This document shows positions 11,016 through 23,340 of a stretch of DNA of 64,000 bases, piece by piece. The notes under the pieces were generated by a model. It ran no database searches. It saw only the letters and a program-made list of their open reading frames with translations, and was not told where the DNA came from. The stretch's first letter is position 1; every line of letters starts with the position of its first letter. The stretch covers positions 30,332,217 through 30,396,216 of the forward strand of contig NC_133534.1 of NCBI RefSeq assembly GCF_048544455.1. Reading direction: 5' to 3'. Origin of the DNA: Silene latifolia (taxonomy: Eukaryota > Streptophyta > Magnoliopsida > Caryophyllales > Caryophyllaceae). The position numbers and the translations under genes are program-made.

Positions 11016-13129
11016 AGTAAAAGTAAGAGTGGACATGACTCTACATCCATGGAGGTTGATGATGCCTCGAGTGAGGAAGTTGATGATGATGATGATGATG
11101 ACACGATGGGTGAGGACTAGCAAACTTTTCGAGGCTCCTACATTCTTACACCTCCTTTATGGTTTGTCTACTTCTCTTGTTTTTATTTTATCTTGATCAT
11201 TTTGTGGTGTCCTAGCAACATTAGAGGACTTAAGGTGTTCATTTTATTGTTCCCAACTTTCAAAATCTAAAATGACAAATTTTAGTTTCATGCATTGCAT
11301 TTTTTATGCATGAACTCCCCCAATTTTTGACATTAGAAATAGTGTCTATTTTGGTTTGGGGAAGTTTATGAATATGCATTGGGAGCTAATCTAAATTATG
11401 CTCTTCACCATAACAAAAACCATGCATCATATAGCATATCTTAGTTTGCATTCACTCTTGTTTATATATCATTTGCATTTAGCTTAGAAATCATGCATAT
11501 TCAAGTAAATTGCATAATTTCCTATCGTATTGGCCATTGAGGACAATGCCCATACTAGTGTGGGGATGGGAAATTCTAACTTGACCTTTTAAAACAAAAA
11601 TGATAAAAATCGAAATTTTTTGAAAAATACAAAAATATGTTCTTTAATTTCATTAAAACAAGATACAAAAAAATTGAAAAATTGAAAAATCCAAAAACAT
11701 GTTCAATTCCTTTGTAGTGTAGTCTTCTTTATATTGTTTGTATATATTGTGTTTGTTCATCCTTGTTCACATTGATTAAATACGCCACATCCGAGACATG
11801 ACGATATAGAAGACCGCATGGTATGATCTTCCAATCTCCTTTTTCCTCTTTATGTTAATGACTATGTGGCTTTATTTTGATTGATGCGGTATAAACAATG
11901 TGAATTTAGGATTGCATTTAGATTATTTAGCATATTAGTTGGTAGAAGCATATGCATTAGGATGTATAAATGTTAGTTGCATCATGGCATGTAGTTTGCA
12001 TGTTAGAAAAAATTTTGCGAAACCGTCTATTTGGGAAACTTGACAAGTGTATATAGGCCCTTGTAGATGCTTTTTCTTCTTAAGACTTTGTTTGTTAGAA
12101 TACTTGTAAAACACCCTACGATGTGTCACACTAGTATCCTTTGACCCATGGATTAAGGCCTAGTTAAAAGTATCTTGTGGTGTGATAACTCCTTGGCTGC
12201 CGTTTATTCCAAGGCGACCCTTGAAACCATGCATCCATCATCCATGTTCTACCACATTTTTGTCATCAAAGGGAATGGGCACAAAAATTGTTCAAAATTT
12301 GAGTTCAAGAAAAGAAATGAAAAGTGAAAAAGTTTGCAATTGCATCAAAAGAAAAGAGGAGTAACCTAAATAGAATCCTAATGCTTCAAATATAAGCACC
12401 CTTCCTACAAATGAGGTGACTTTGAAAATGTTCAAAAAGAAATGCAAAAAGTTGAAAAATTATAAAGTTTTGAAATGCGAACCATCAAAGAAATGGCAAG
12501 AAAGTGTTCTTAAAATGTCAAATGCCACAAGAAATTAGGGGGAAAAACAACGACAAAAAGCAAACTCCCATATGAAACTCAAATACTATTTATCCCTTTT
12601 CCATGGAATCCACTTTTGTGCATGGTAGAGAGGGGACGACCCTTCTTCTTGTCTAGGCAAGAAGGGGAATTCCGCGATCCTCCAGTGTTTCTAACACCAT
12701 AGAGAGTCTACTCTGGACAAAAGCATTTAACGATTGAGGACAAAGGTACCCTAGCTTGACACAACTTGGAGGTGATTTATTGGTATCCTTCTAGGCTTAG
12801 TAGTTTGAAGAAACCGTATCTATGATGGAATGTGTACCCTTAGATTGCTTCCCTTGTAGATAATTTCCGCCACTTAGATGAGGAAAGTGGCTATTATTTT
12901 GTAGATGCATCCATTACTTAATTTTGTGTGCTTTAATGCTTGTATGTGTCGCCATTTTGGCAAGCCCCAGCTTGCCTTGCAAGAAGGCATCCTACCTCAT
13001 GGTTGTCTTGTTGTGAGTTGAAGGGGCGGAGTGAGACCTGCTAATTGTCTCATATCAGTTATATTAGTAGGTTAGTTTAAATAAGGGTCCTAGTTTTGTC
13101 ACCACTTTTCTCGGGAAGAACAAAGGTTC
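11016..13129 (+). other. Non-coding 3' region of element 2
   Basis: About 2.1 kb without convincing coding sequence. AT-rich, with A/T-run segments at 11580-11700 and repeated TGCATTT words. Short open frames here lack any recognisable domain. A polypurine-like TGTGGGGATGGG sits near 11560, well before the true tract at 13130. Confidence 0.55.
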
Positions 13130-13143
13130 GGTTTGGGGATATT
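13130..13143 (+). other. Polypurine tract, element 2
   Basis: GGTTTGGGGATATT immediately precedes the 3' LTR start TGATGTGACC at 13144. Plus-strand priming role is inferred from position. Confidence 0.65.
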
Positions 13144-14669
13144 TGATGTGACCAATATTGTAGCATATTTAGTCCCCGAATTAGCCTCGTTCTTATGCTT
13201 TTTAGTTCATAATTAGGTCATTTACTATCTTTAGTCCTTTGTTTTGCATATTCTTTGAGGTTTTGTTTCCTTGGTAGGAGAAGAGTGCAAACCTTGCATT
13301 TTCTGGCAAAATGGAGCTAAGTTGATCGAATCTAATGACCAAGCATCAAAGTGGGCCTATGTAAATAATGTAGTAGATGGGTAATGATGAAGAAGATCCT
13401 TGCATCTCCGACAAGATCCTTGAAGATTGTTGGAAGAAGAAAAGAAGAAAAGAGGAAGAAGCTTGCTGGGCTACAATCCGCCGTCGCAGCCTCGGGACGC
13501 TCGTCCAAGACCTCCACAATCTGAACGTCCCACCACCCTGTCCACTCGTTCTGCACCACCACAATCTGCTTGTCCAGACCCCTTGGCCGCTCGGATTCCT
13601 GCCCAGTACAACACGTCTCTTCCTTGTTCCACTCGGGATGCGCATATTTCTGAAAGACTAGCAAAAAGGAGACTAGCATCTTCCTTCGAGAGGAGCATTT
13701 CCTCAACTTTTCTTAAGGGTCTTAATCGTCATTTAAGCCCTTAGTAATCTTACTTTATTTACCTAATCCTCACTATAAATACCGCATTGTACTAATTAGA
13801 TTAGGATCAATCCTTAATATTATTTATATCCTACTTATGCAATCTTAATCTCATCTTAATTTTGTAATCAACTTTTAATTAAGCATTAACACAAATCTCA
13901 TTTCCTTAATTTCTCTATTGTTCATCATTTATTTTGGGTAATTGAAGATTATTTGGGTATATTTAGTAGATTGACAACCTTCCATCAATCATCAAGTACT
14001 TCTATTATTCTTTGCTTATTATATTGGAATCATCATTAGGTATAATTCTCTTAACCCTTGTTTTAATTATTGTTAATCATTTTCATTCATTCATCATGTT
14101 TTTCTAGCTTTGTTAATATGTTAGACAACCTTGTTAGCATGTTAAACTTAATAATGAGTGAGTAGTTTCCTTAGCGACGGTTAATGGGGAATTAGGGGAA
14201 ACCAACATGGGGGATGATTCATGCTTAATCTAATATGTTCACATAATTTATTTGCTTGCTTGTTGTGATCTCAACTTATGCACATGTTATGTTTGATGAA
14301 ATGCGAGCCTATGAATCCTTGCATTTTTTACCCATCACTTACCTTTTCAATGAGACTTGCAAGACATAAACCAACTCGAGTCTCATTAGACCATGCATAT
14401 AGTTGAGTAGGGAGGATTAAATCAACTTGTAGGTCTTGTACAATCTAATCGATTCGGCTCCGGGACCCAAACCTTCCTAGGATTGTAAGATATAAACCAA
14501 CTAGATCCTATCACAAAAATAATTGCTTGCTTAAAATTGGAGAATATATTTGTATGATAAATTCCCATGAATCCCCTATGAACCCATGACACCCTAGTGT
14601 TTTTAATCAATTGTTTACATCTGATTTCGATCATCTTGCTTGTTTATTTACATTGCTATTTAGTCTAGT
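13144..14669 (+). repeat. 3' LTR of element 2, first part
   Basis: Homologous to 3910-5415 with substitutions and indels (for example, it lacks the GAAGACAAGACTAGAAG stretch of the 5' LTR). It is cut at the CTAGT target site; the remaining 200 bp resume at 29671. Confidence 0.88.
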
Positions 14670-14782
14670 TGTAATACCCGCCCTTTTTAGAGACCCGTTG
14701 ACCAACGTTGACCGACCTTAGGAACAGTAGTAGTCCTTAGAAGTGCGTACCAAAGTTATCCTGTGTTGTGAGTTAGGGGTGG

Positions 14783-14857
14783 TACTCGATAGAGTAGAGG
14801 CTACTCGATCGAGTAGCTTGGATACTCGATCGAGTAGGGGCCACTCGATCGAGTAGC
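14783..14857. repeat. ACTCGATCGAGT palindrome array, element T 5' LTR
   Basis: One degenerate and three perfect TACTCGATCGAGTAG-type palindromes, centre spacing about 20 bp (two DNA turns), ending 17 bp before the TATA-like word. Confidence 0.9.
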
Positions 14858-14873
14858 GTCTTTTCAGCGAGGG

Positions 14874-14881
14874 TTTATAAT
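14874..14881 (+). promoter_or_regulatory. TATA-like element, element T LTR
   Basis: TTTATAAT after GAGGG, directly following the palindrome array and followed by a C/T-rich stretch with CCTAAACCTAA. The same arrangement is in the 3' LTR at 26532-26539. Confidence 0.55.
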
Positions 14882-15975
14882 CGTTTTTTGTTAAATCCGC
14901 AAATCATTTCCGCCTCTTTCTCCTAAACCTAAATGTCGCCCTTTTCTCTTCCCTTCACCATATGTCCTCCATGGAAGCCCTTGAAGGTCCTTATGCCTTA
15001 GGAGTGCGTAGCTTGAGTCGGATAGCGATCCTTTGCCAAGTTTTCCTCATGTAGGTATGTCGTCATCATCATTTGTGTCTTGTGGTTTCAGTTGGGATTA
15101 TAATGGTAGTAATAGATGATTGTATTGTGTGTATAGGTGTTGCTTGATTGCTGGGTCTTGCGTGTGTGGTCATGGAATCGTTGTAGTCGCTTAAAGGTAG
15201 GTTCTCCTACTCAGTTCTTGTGGATGGTCTAGTGTGTCGGTTGTTGTGTCGTGGTTGTTGTGTTGTAGTTATGTTGTAGCGTATATGCGGTAATCGGTTG
15301 GTGTATATAGTTTGTTGGTTGTTGTTGTATTGCAGCTGTCTGTGATTGATTGTCTCTGGTTCTCGAGGTGCGTCCTCGGCTGAGTGGAGTCACTTACGGA
15401 AGTGGCTTCACGCCCTAGATTTGCCCTCCGTGGAACCCGCCACGGTAGGGGATGTGCACATTAATGGGACAGGGTTATCGCTCGGTATGATGAGCGGGGC
15501 TTAGGTGGGAGCGGCTGCGGTCCCCCACTGGCAGGGCTGGTCCAGTGGACAGTCGGTGACGGAGATTTATTGGAGTGGGTGTGATTGTGTGTGACTGGTT
15601 GTGTTTGTCTTGTGTTGGTAATTGTTGTTGGTTTCGTTATGTCTTGTCTCAGTTATTGACCTTGTGTGGTTGTTTTGTTTGTTTATGTGTCTGCCGTGAT
15701 CCCTTATGGTGAGCAGTCGGTCTTGCCAGGTGTTGATGTGGTTGATAGCTGGAGTCCTGGCGGGGATGAGCCCTCACGAGTTCTGATAGTGATAGCGTGT
15801 AGCTGACGAGTTGTATCTTTATTTTGTTAGTCGGTTGTAACATTTGTAAATTTAACTATAATTGTTCTTTTATCGACTTTTGATGATTATTTTCCTCGGG
15901 CAACCGAGATGGTAATGCCCTTAACTGCTAAGGAAGGTCTGGTTAAGTTCCTCGGTATTTGGGGGTGTTACAAAG

Positions 15976-15987
15976 TGGTATCAGAGC
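15976..15987 (+). other. Primer-binding site, initiator tRNA-Met (element T)
   Basis: TGGTATCAGAGC, 3 bp after the LTR end, complementary to the 3' end of plant initiator tRNA-Met (from memory). Confidence 0.85.
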
Positions 15988-18089
15988 GACGATATTGGAA
16001 CCTGTAACAAATGAACCTAAGAACATAATGAGTCTAATAAAATGAACCTGGTGTATGTGTAATGGGAGCTCCAGCTGATGCTAGATTTTAGGTGAGTAGG
16101 CGCCCTCATTTCAAAATCCTGGCCCTATTGTACTTAAGCCAGTCACTGGGTATGGGAATGTGGAGTCCGTGTGTATGTACTTAATGTGTATGTTGATTAC
16201 GTTGGAACTATCTATGGTTGAGTCTTTGTTGAAGTTGATATAAGCATGATAGTTGCATCCGGATCGTGTATGGTGATGTTTTGGTAGAATTGGTGAGTAT
16301 ATGTGATGATAATGAGAAACGTAAAAGGTTTTATTTAATAGAAATGCATGAAAAGTGTAGGCATGTATGCGGTAGTATGGAAAGTGGTCATGTTGGTGTT
16401 TGCTTCAGGTTGTTAGTGATGGTGATCCTATATGAGTTTATAAGCCTTACCGTAGCTATAATGATGATAGTTAGAGAAGTGTTGAATTATAGTACTAGAA
16501 ATAGCATATAGTGATGCGTATATGCCATGCTTAATGATTGAAAGTTTCCGCTGTGTGGTGATTAATTTGCGTAGAATAATTTGGTTATGTCGAAGCTTGA
16601 GCATGATAGTAATACACTTGGATGATATGTGGAAAATTCATCGTTAATTGTATGTTTTAATTAACGTCAGTATAAGTTGTTAGCAATGTGGTAAGACGAG
16701 TTTAGACATAAAACAATGACATAATTGCGTATATGGATGGCTCGGTAACAGGTAAACCCTGTTGCGTGAAGTTTGTTGTAGCGTAATGTGATAATAATCT
16801 TATCTGATGAGACGGTATGATATATTTGAGTAGTAATGGTGATATATGAGGGAGTACGATAACCAGTGACGATTCCCGGACTTGGTTTGGAATCGACACG
16901 TGATATTGTTTTAGGAATCTTCAGTTAGTCTTATAATTCTGACCGAGTACTCAACCTTACTTGACCGAGTCCAAGTGCTTACTAGACCGATTAGACCTCA
17001 CTCGATATAGTTAGGAAGCTATGACGTTGAAATGTGGGAATTTTCTGCGGATACTCGACGAAATAGCACCTACTCGATCGAGTAGAGGGTACTCGATCGA
17101 GTACCCTAGGCACTCGATCGAGTAGGCTACAGTACAGTGGCCTTTACGGGTTTCATAAAATCTTTGTTTTTCCTCATTCTTCTTATTCTTTCTTCCTTAT
17201 TCAAAACCCTAAGCCCCTAAACCTCTCAAAACTCTTATATTCTTGTGTTTGTGGTGATTAATTTAGGTGATTTTCTTTGTTTAATTTCGTTCTTTCACCT
17301 CCTATCTGATCAAGGTATGAATTTCTTCCCTATTTACATGTTTTTATAACTTTGAATCTATTAGAATGATAGAATAATCTGAAATTTCGATTCATATGGA
17401 CGAAAAAAAATTGCTTGTAATTGTTGTAATATGATTCACATGCTTCCCTTTCATGATTGTTGATGTTAATTGTGCTGAAAATAGAATAGAAATTGCAAAA
17501 TTGGGGACGAATTTTTCTAGGGTTTGCAAAATCATGTTGGAAGTTGGATTTTGTGATTTTCACCTTAAAACTTGCCTTAAAACTCCGTCCTAAAAGTGCC
17601 CCAAATTGAAATTTGTTTCCTATAATTGAGACTTTGTGTTGGATATGAATGTATATGCAAGATTTAAACTTTTAATATAGTAATGGTGATGTTAGTTGTT
17701 GATGAATGTGTCAAAATCGTTACAGCTGTAGAGACCGTCTGACTAGTTTAATTGAGAGGTTTGCTCATAATGTTGAAGGTTGGTGATGGCATGTATTAAG
17801 TTGCCTTTCTATGAACATATATGAATGTTTCACATGTTATCAAGTATATATATGGAATAGCGTTTGAGCCATGTCATGACAGTTGAAGTGGTCGAGTAAA
17901 TCATATTCATTCATGCTAAAATTTTCACAGCTATGGAGATCGTCTGAAATACTATAAACTGAGTTTATATATCAATTTGGGAATTTTTTGGTGAAAGTGT
18001 GTACATAGATGATTATTCATTGTTCAATTTGTGTAAATTACATGTTTTAAAGGCCTATGCAAGTATCTTTAAATTGTATGCTGAAACAG
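15988..18089 (+). other. Non-coding leader of element T with internal palindrome array
   Basis: About 2.1 kb without recognisable gag or pol. The array at 17052-17126 is followed by a TATA-like word and a C/T-rich leader (17160-17250) containing AAAACCCTAA, resembling a promoter plus 5' UTR for the ORF1-like gene that starts at 18090. Confidence 0.55.
17052..17126. repeat. ACTCGATCGAGT palindrome array, internal, element T
   Basis: One degenerate (ACTCGACGAAATAG) and three good ACTCGATCGAGTA copies at about 20-bp spacing, followed 27 bp later by GGGTTTCATAAAATC. The layout copies that of the LTR array. Confidence 0.88.
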
Positions 18090-19646
18090 ATGCCGAGACT
18101 AAACGTAGGGACCCGTTAGAGTAAGAAGGGGAGGGCTTCACAGCCCGAAATTGGGGAGGGTAGCGGACCGATTGTACCGTCTGTACCCGAGTATCCTTCA
18201 GTAGTATTTGTGGACTTTAAACAAAGGGAGAGATTCGTGGCGTTACAGAAACGCAAGATGAGACCCACCCGTTGTGTGGATACCACACTTCTCGATGACT
18301 TGGGAATTGAGACAGATGTCCGTCATATCTTTGAGACCTTGGGTTTCATGGGGTTGTATCGTTTGAGGAAGCATTCCTATCCTTTTCTGACTCGTTTACA
18401 TACGAGCCAGCTGCACAATCCGTTGAGTTCCGTCTTATGAACACGAGTTTTGTGTTGTCTATGGACCTCTTTGCTTCTCATCTTGGGTTGGCCAAGCCCC
18501 CCAAGGATTCCATCAGTGAGATTCCATCTGAGTGCGGTGTCTGCCACCTTATGCCGTGTCTTTTCGGAAAGTCAGCTCCCACCTCCAGCAACATGTTGAT
18601 TAATGATGTTCAACATGTTACTTTGAGTATCTTCCGTTGTTCTATTTCGAACCTTCTTTATGAGAGGCCGTATATGAGTAAGCTGAACAATCATGAACTG
18701 TTGCTTTTGATGTCTTATCTTAACCCGGAGCGGACCGTGAAGGTGGTCTTCAATGCTCCTGCCATGGTCTGTGCTAGCCTTGCCTTGATGGCTACTTCAA
18801 CCACTCGGTACTTGAGTTTTGGTACTATTTCCACTCGGCTAGCTGAAGAGCTAGCCTCCTTTGAGGCTTCTTCTGAGTATGTTCCCCTATCTACACCGGT
18901 GCCTACCATGGACAGAGACTACTACCTCGACCTGAAATGGTTGAGAACTTTAGCCGATGGTAGCCTAGCTTCGAGAGTGTGGGGTTATGAGCTGGATGAG
19001 GAACCCAGCTCCTGAGCACCTCTCACCGACAGAGCCGTTAGACCCGGTGGTGATAGTTGTTGACTCCGATGAGGAGGAGGAGGATGATGAGGTACCTCGA
19101 CAGTTGCAGCCATACCTCATTGATGATACGATCCTTCAGGTGATGCCCGAGCCGAAGAAGGGGGAGAACGTGACGGTAGTGGAGGATAGGCCCAGGTTGG
19201 GGAGAGGACCTCGTCGTGTGAGGGAGAGGATACCTGGGACCAGGCCACGGCCAGTAGCACCACAGCAGCACCCTTTTCCTAGTTACCCCTACCTCGATAC
19301 CCCCGAGATGCGTTCGAGCTACTTGGCAGAGAGAGTGTCATCTACTTTGACACTCCGGAACATGCATGAAATGACGTATGCTCAGGGGATTAGGACCGAG
19401 GGACCACATCCAGTGTGGTGAAGCGGAGTTGGGGACTACAATGGGGTTTTTCACTCTTACGGGGTGGATCAGTCAGCCTGGGGAACACCACAGTCCTTTG
19501 ATTTTGGTTGTTTGACCCCATGGTATGTGAGTTCTGGAGATGGGGCGGGGGTTGATGCGGGTCTTGGGTCATCGGGAGCAGGCACCTCGAGAGGAGATGG
19601 TGGTGGAGATGAGATGATGGATGAGCAGCAGCAGCAGCAGAAGTGA
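18090..19646 (+). pseudogene. ATHILA ORF1-like gene of element T
   Basis: Starts at ATG 18090 (MPRLNVGTR, then an in-frame TAG at 18117). The frame reads on through FVALQKRKMRP..RHIFETLGFMGLYRLRK to 18440, shifts near 18430 to the frame of 18437-19015, and shifts again near 19000 to an acidic section (VDSDEEEEDDEV). A TGA at 19419 follows, then the same frame runs to a Q-rich end at 19646. Similar in layout and local sequence to the ORF1-like gene at 9567-11015, including an acidic segment near the C-terminus. The cellular role is unknown. It is the only recognisable gene of this element, placed downstream of an internal palindrome array. Confidence 0.68.
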
Positions 19647-19822
19647 TACTCCTTTTCTTTCTCTTTGTTTATGGTTGATGATGTTGGATGATGGTAGTCG
19701 TTCGTAGTTGGAACTTTTACTTTGGTTTGTATGGATGGCCATAAGGCCGAATTTGCTTAGTTTGAACTTATTTGCAGGATTTTGGGGGTCGGGTTGTCAT
19801 CTCGACTCGCGATTATGTGACG

Positions 19823-19826
<4 letters not shown>

Positions 19827-19892
<66 letters not shown>
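19827..19892. repeat. (TA)n microsatellite at left flank of TIR element
   Basis: About 33 TA units directly abutting the left end of the TIR element. The matching (TA)n tract is at 25097-25165. Confidence 0.95.
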
Positions 19893-19894
<2 letters not shown>

Positions 19895-20620
19895 AATGAG
19901 ATCATGTGAGTATTAGTTAAATATTTGAGGATTGCGGATCATTGTAGGCAGTCAGATCCAAAAGATCAAACGTTCATAATTGTGCGCGGCTCATTAGGGG
20001 TAAAATTGTCAATTCAGCGCGTCAATATATACTCTTATTCTCACGAAATTATTTCATTCTCGCACAAATCCTTTCTCTCTCTACCTTCTATCTTCTTTTG
20101 CATTTTCTCCAACAAATGCCCAAATTTCTTACGATTTGTCGCGTCATTTCTAGGTTTCGCGTTGAATCTCAGTTCGAGGTTTGTCGTTCTTCTATTTCTC
20201 ATCAACAATCATAGTCTTTCATTAATAATCGCGATGTCAGGTACATCTACTTTCTCTTTAATTTTTAATTTCAGCTTTATTTTCATGTAATTGTTGTTTT
20301 TCCTACATATATTTGTAATTAGTAGTCATTTACTGTGTTTCATATGTTTCGTTTTAGTGGATTGTTTACTGATTTTGATTTTCCCTCATTTTTTCAAGTG
20401 ATTTACTTGTTTTGATTGTGCTTTGTAATTTTCTAGGGTTTGTGTGTTCACTTCTTTTATCAACTACAGAAACTTGTCTAGTTCTTCAATATGTTGGTCG
20501 TTAATCATAGAGTGAGTAAATCGTAATTCATGTGTAGGACAGATTATTCATCAGTCTTGAACTGGAAGTGGCAAATCGACTCTCATACAAGCATTGTTTT
20601 GAATAGTTGAACCTACTACA

Positions 20621-20769
20621 GGCCGAATCTTGATTGATAGCACCGACATCTCAAGGATTGGACTTCAAGATTTAAGGTCGGGGCTAGGCATCATTCCTCA
20701 GGATCCAATCATGTTTCAAGGCACTATTCGAAGCAATTTGGATCTTCTAGAACTCTACAGAGATATTAT
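20621..20769 (+). pseudogene. Captured exon of an ABCC (MRP-type) transporter, second nucleotide-binding domain
   Basis: The frame reads [20 protein letters not shown], then [18 protein letters not shown]. This is the stretch between the Walker A and signature motifs of the second ATP-binding domain of plant ABCC transporters, including the Q-loop (PQD). About 50 codons, a single exon, with no Walker A or B in the fragment. ABCC proteins are vacuolar or plasma-membrane pumps for glutathione conjugates; this fragment alone cannot function. It was probably picked up by the surrounding element. Confidence 0.85.
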
Positions 20770-21378
20770 TTCTTTCGATTTCATTTAAAAATCCTGATTT
20801 GATGATCCAGGTATGTTCATGTCTTCACTTTCTACCATTTTTAATAGAATTAGGGGTTAGTAATTCTCTATGCTATTTAGTTGAACATGGTCTTCTTGGA
20901 ATATTGGACATTTTCTGAATTTGGAGCCTGAAAATCGCAATTGTCCAAGTTGGAAATAAGTAACTTGAACTAATGCCTGCTTATAGCCTAGGTACATACA
21001 TCAGCTAGCTGTGTGTCACGGTCAGTGACATTGTGCCGAAATATTAAGTCTACCATTGCCTTCTCGTTCTGCTGTTGAAGAAGATGTTACGAGAACTCTT
21101 CTTAGAATTAATAGCGTGAAGGACGCAATAGAGGAAGGTAAAAACTGTAAATTAAGAACACATACCGAACTGGCCTTACGCCTATTTCTCTTCCCTTGGT
21201 GCTAGATTTCAACTTGATCAATATATTAATATTCTTGCAGAGATTTCAGGAAAAAAACATCAGTTATGTGATACCTAAGGCTTCTACATCCGCTACGACT
21301 GAGGTACAAAACAATTCCTTTTTAAGCCTTTTCGTTAACTAGATCCATCCCAAATGTCCCATTTGATTTTAATATAGC

Positions 21379-21851
21379 ATGCAAGAAACTGTCTGATATA
21401 GAGTTTTGGGAAACCAGCAAGAAAGCTTCTATAGAAGCTGAGCTCAGAAAAATGGAGGTGTGATACCCTTGATGCTTTCCATAGTTGTGAATAAGTATAA
21501 GCTACTAAATCGAAAAGTAATCACCCCATTTAATTCGTGTATTGACCAGCCTTGTAATAATGTTATAATGAGACATGTCTCATATGAAACTTTGCAGAAT
21601 TCTCTTATGCGTCCTAAATTGAGATTAGTTTAAACTTTGAAGTATCCCATTATAATATTTGCTCAAACGGTAATAAACACAGGAAAAACTGGAGAAAAGG
21701 AAGGCAGAATATGCTGAAAAGATGAAAAACAAGGTGGCAGAAGTTCACAAATTAGCAGAAGAGAAGAGGGAAATGATTGAAGCACATAAAGGGGAATAAC
21801 TACTCAAGGCAGAAGAATGTGCTGCTAAATTTCGCGCAACCAAAAACACCC
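21379..21851 (+). pseudogene. Captured remorin C-terminal exons
   Basis: Two exons with an intron between. About 21379-21462 encodes KKLSDIEFWETSKKASIEAE, and about 21684-21851 encodes LEKRKAEYAEKMKNKVAEVH then LAEEKREMIEAHKGE. Together they cover the conserved coiled-coil C-terminal region of remorins, plant plasma-membrane nanodomain proteins. An in-frame TAA at about 21797 replaces a sense codon before LLKAEECAAKFRAT, and the final membrane-anchor residues are missing. The next bases repeat: a 32-bp stretch at 21799-21830 recurs at 21930-21961. An exon-like stretch at 21056-21140 may belong to the same or another gene. Confidence 0.85.
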
Positions 21852-22328
21852 CAGCCAAGTTTCTTTGCCTGCTTTTAACTGCTGGAAAACTCAATACACT
21901 TCCAATGAACAAACAACAATCCACTTCCAACTACTCAAGGCAGAAGAATGTGCTGCTAAATCTGTTTTTTTTATAGATTTGCTAGGTTTTGATAGATAAA
22001 TCGTCCTATGGCAATATTGGAGGCTTGGAGTGAGGGGGGTTGGTAGCGGAATATTGGTGATCCCCAACAATGAAAAATTTGTTCTAAAGTTAAAATATCC
22101 GATTTTCTTAAGTTTGTCTATTGCTTTACTATTCGCTTCTCGGAAATTTTTGGTCAAGGTCATTAGGTGTTGTATTAATGGTTGTGAGTACATGTCAGGT
22201 TTGCTCATTTTTTTCGTCGACAATGACACTAGTACTGCTAATTTGCTCTAAACTAGCATTTGGATTCTCCTAGCTTGTGCCATATACTACTTTCTCTTAA
22301 CCCGTCAGTAATGTCGATGTTAATATGT

Positions 22329-22395
22329 CATCTTTTAGCTCAAATGGGAGAGCAGTGCTATTGCACAAGACGTGGGTTCGAACCCCACAAAGATG
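22329..22395 (+). other. tRNA-like cloverleaf with miniature anticodon arm
   Basis: 67 nt that fold as a cloverleaf. Acceptor CATCTTT/AAAGATG (7 bp), D arm GCTC/GAGC with 8-nt loop, T arm GTGGG/CCCAC with loop TTCGAAC. The anticodon position has only a 4-bp stem GTGC/GCAC with a 4-nt TATT loop. Pol III box A (TAGCTCAAATGGGAGAGC) and box B (GGTTCGAACCC) are both present. It cannot decode as a normal tRNA; a SINE head or decayed tRNA is likely. Confidence 0.6.
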
Positions 22396-22429
22396 AGATT
22401 TCTTGGTAAAGTTTGGTAAAGTGTGATTG

Positions 22430-23340
22430 TTTCAAATATCATGTGATATTTTACTGTAATGGTTGTGATATTGTTTCTCATATAACAAAAGTGGATAGGG
22501 ATTTAAAAATATTTTTTACTTCAATATTGTTTTGTATATAGTGTGATATTGTTTTACATACAGTGTGATATTGTTCCTAATGACTTGTGGTATTGTTTCA
22601 CAGTAGCACAAAATTGGAGACTCCTTTTAAAATACTTTTAACCGTGATATTGTTTTGTATATAGAGTGATATTGTTTATAAGTACATGTGATATTGTATA
22701 ACAATATCACACAAGGGGTATTGTCTATAATTAAGCGTGATGTGATGATATTGTTTGTATATAGTGTGATATTGTTTTACACAGTGTGATATTGTTTCTA
22801 ATGACTTGTGGTATTTTATTTACCTGGTTGTGATATTGTTTCACAGTAGCACATAATTTAAACCGTGATATTGTTTTGTATACAAACTGATATTATTTAT
22901 AAGCACATGTGGGGTATTGTCTACAATTAAGCGTGATGTGATGATATTGTCTCAGAAGAATAGTGATATTGTTTCAATTGAAGTGTGATACTGTTTACAA
23001 TAATTTGTGATATTGCAAAATACAAAAGGCAAATCTTGGTAACACTATATTATTGATTCTTAAGTTTTATGATATTGTTAACCAAAAATGGAGAAAGAAT
23101 ACAAATTTGTTGCCATTTGGAATTACATCGAAGTATAAAACAATTTGTATATGTGTGTATAATGAGTAAAAAATAGATGATTTTGCTAAGTTGATGATGT
23201 AATATAGACTTTCTCAACATGCACACAAGCTCTTTATCAACATCCGCACGTGAAAAAATCAGCAAAAAAAAAACAAAGAACAAAAACATAATGTCAGTAG
23301 TAAGTTTAACACATTAATAACAAAACTGTGATATTGTTTA
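22430..23340. repeat. Dispersed GTGATATTGTTT repeat field
   Basis: About 20 copies of GTGATATTGTTT and close variants at irregular 20-35 bp spacing. Two more lie next to the right TIR (about 25002 and 25021). Non-coding; possibly protein-binding sites of the transposon. Confidence 0.8.

Larger units (their letters stand above)
14670..15972 (+). repeat. 5' LTR of element T
   Basis: 1,303 bp, TGTAATACCC to GGGTGTTACA, collinear with the 3' LTR at 26307-29670. It includes the ACTCGATCGAGT array (14783-14857) and TATA-like TTTATAAT (14874-14881). A small reverse-strand frame at 15649-15843 recurs in the other LTR (29346-29540) and reflects repeat sequence, not a gene. Confidence 0.9.

Noticed and set aside
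12182-12364. 60-codon frame in the 3' region of element 2
   Set aside because: Lysine-rich low-complexity translation without homology to retrotransposon proteins.
22329-22395. Functional tRNA gene
   Set aside because: The anticodon arm is too short to present an anticodon, so it was described as a tRNA-like structure instead.
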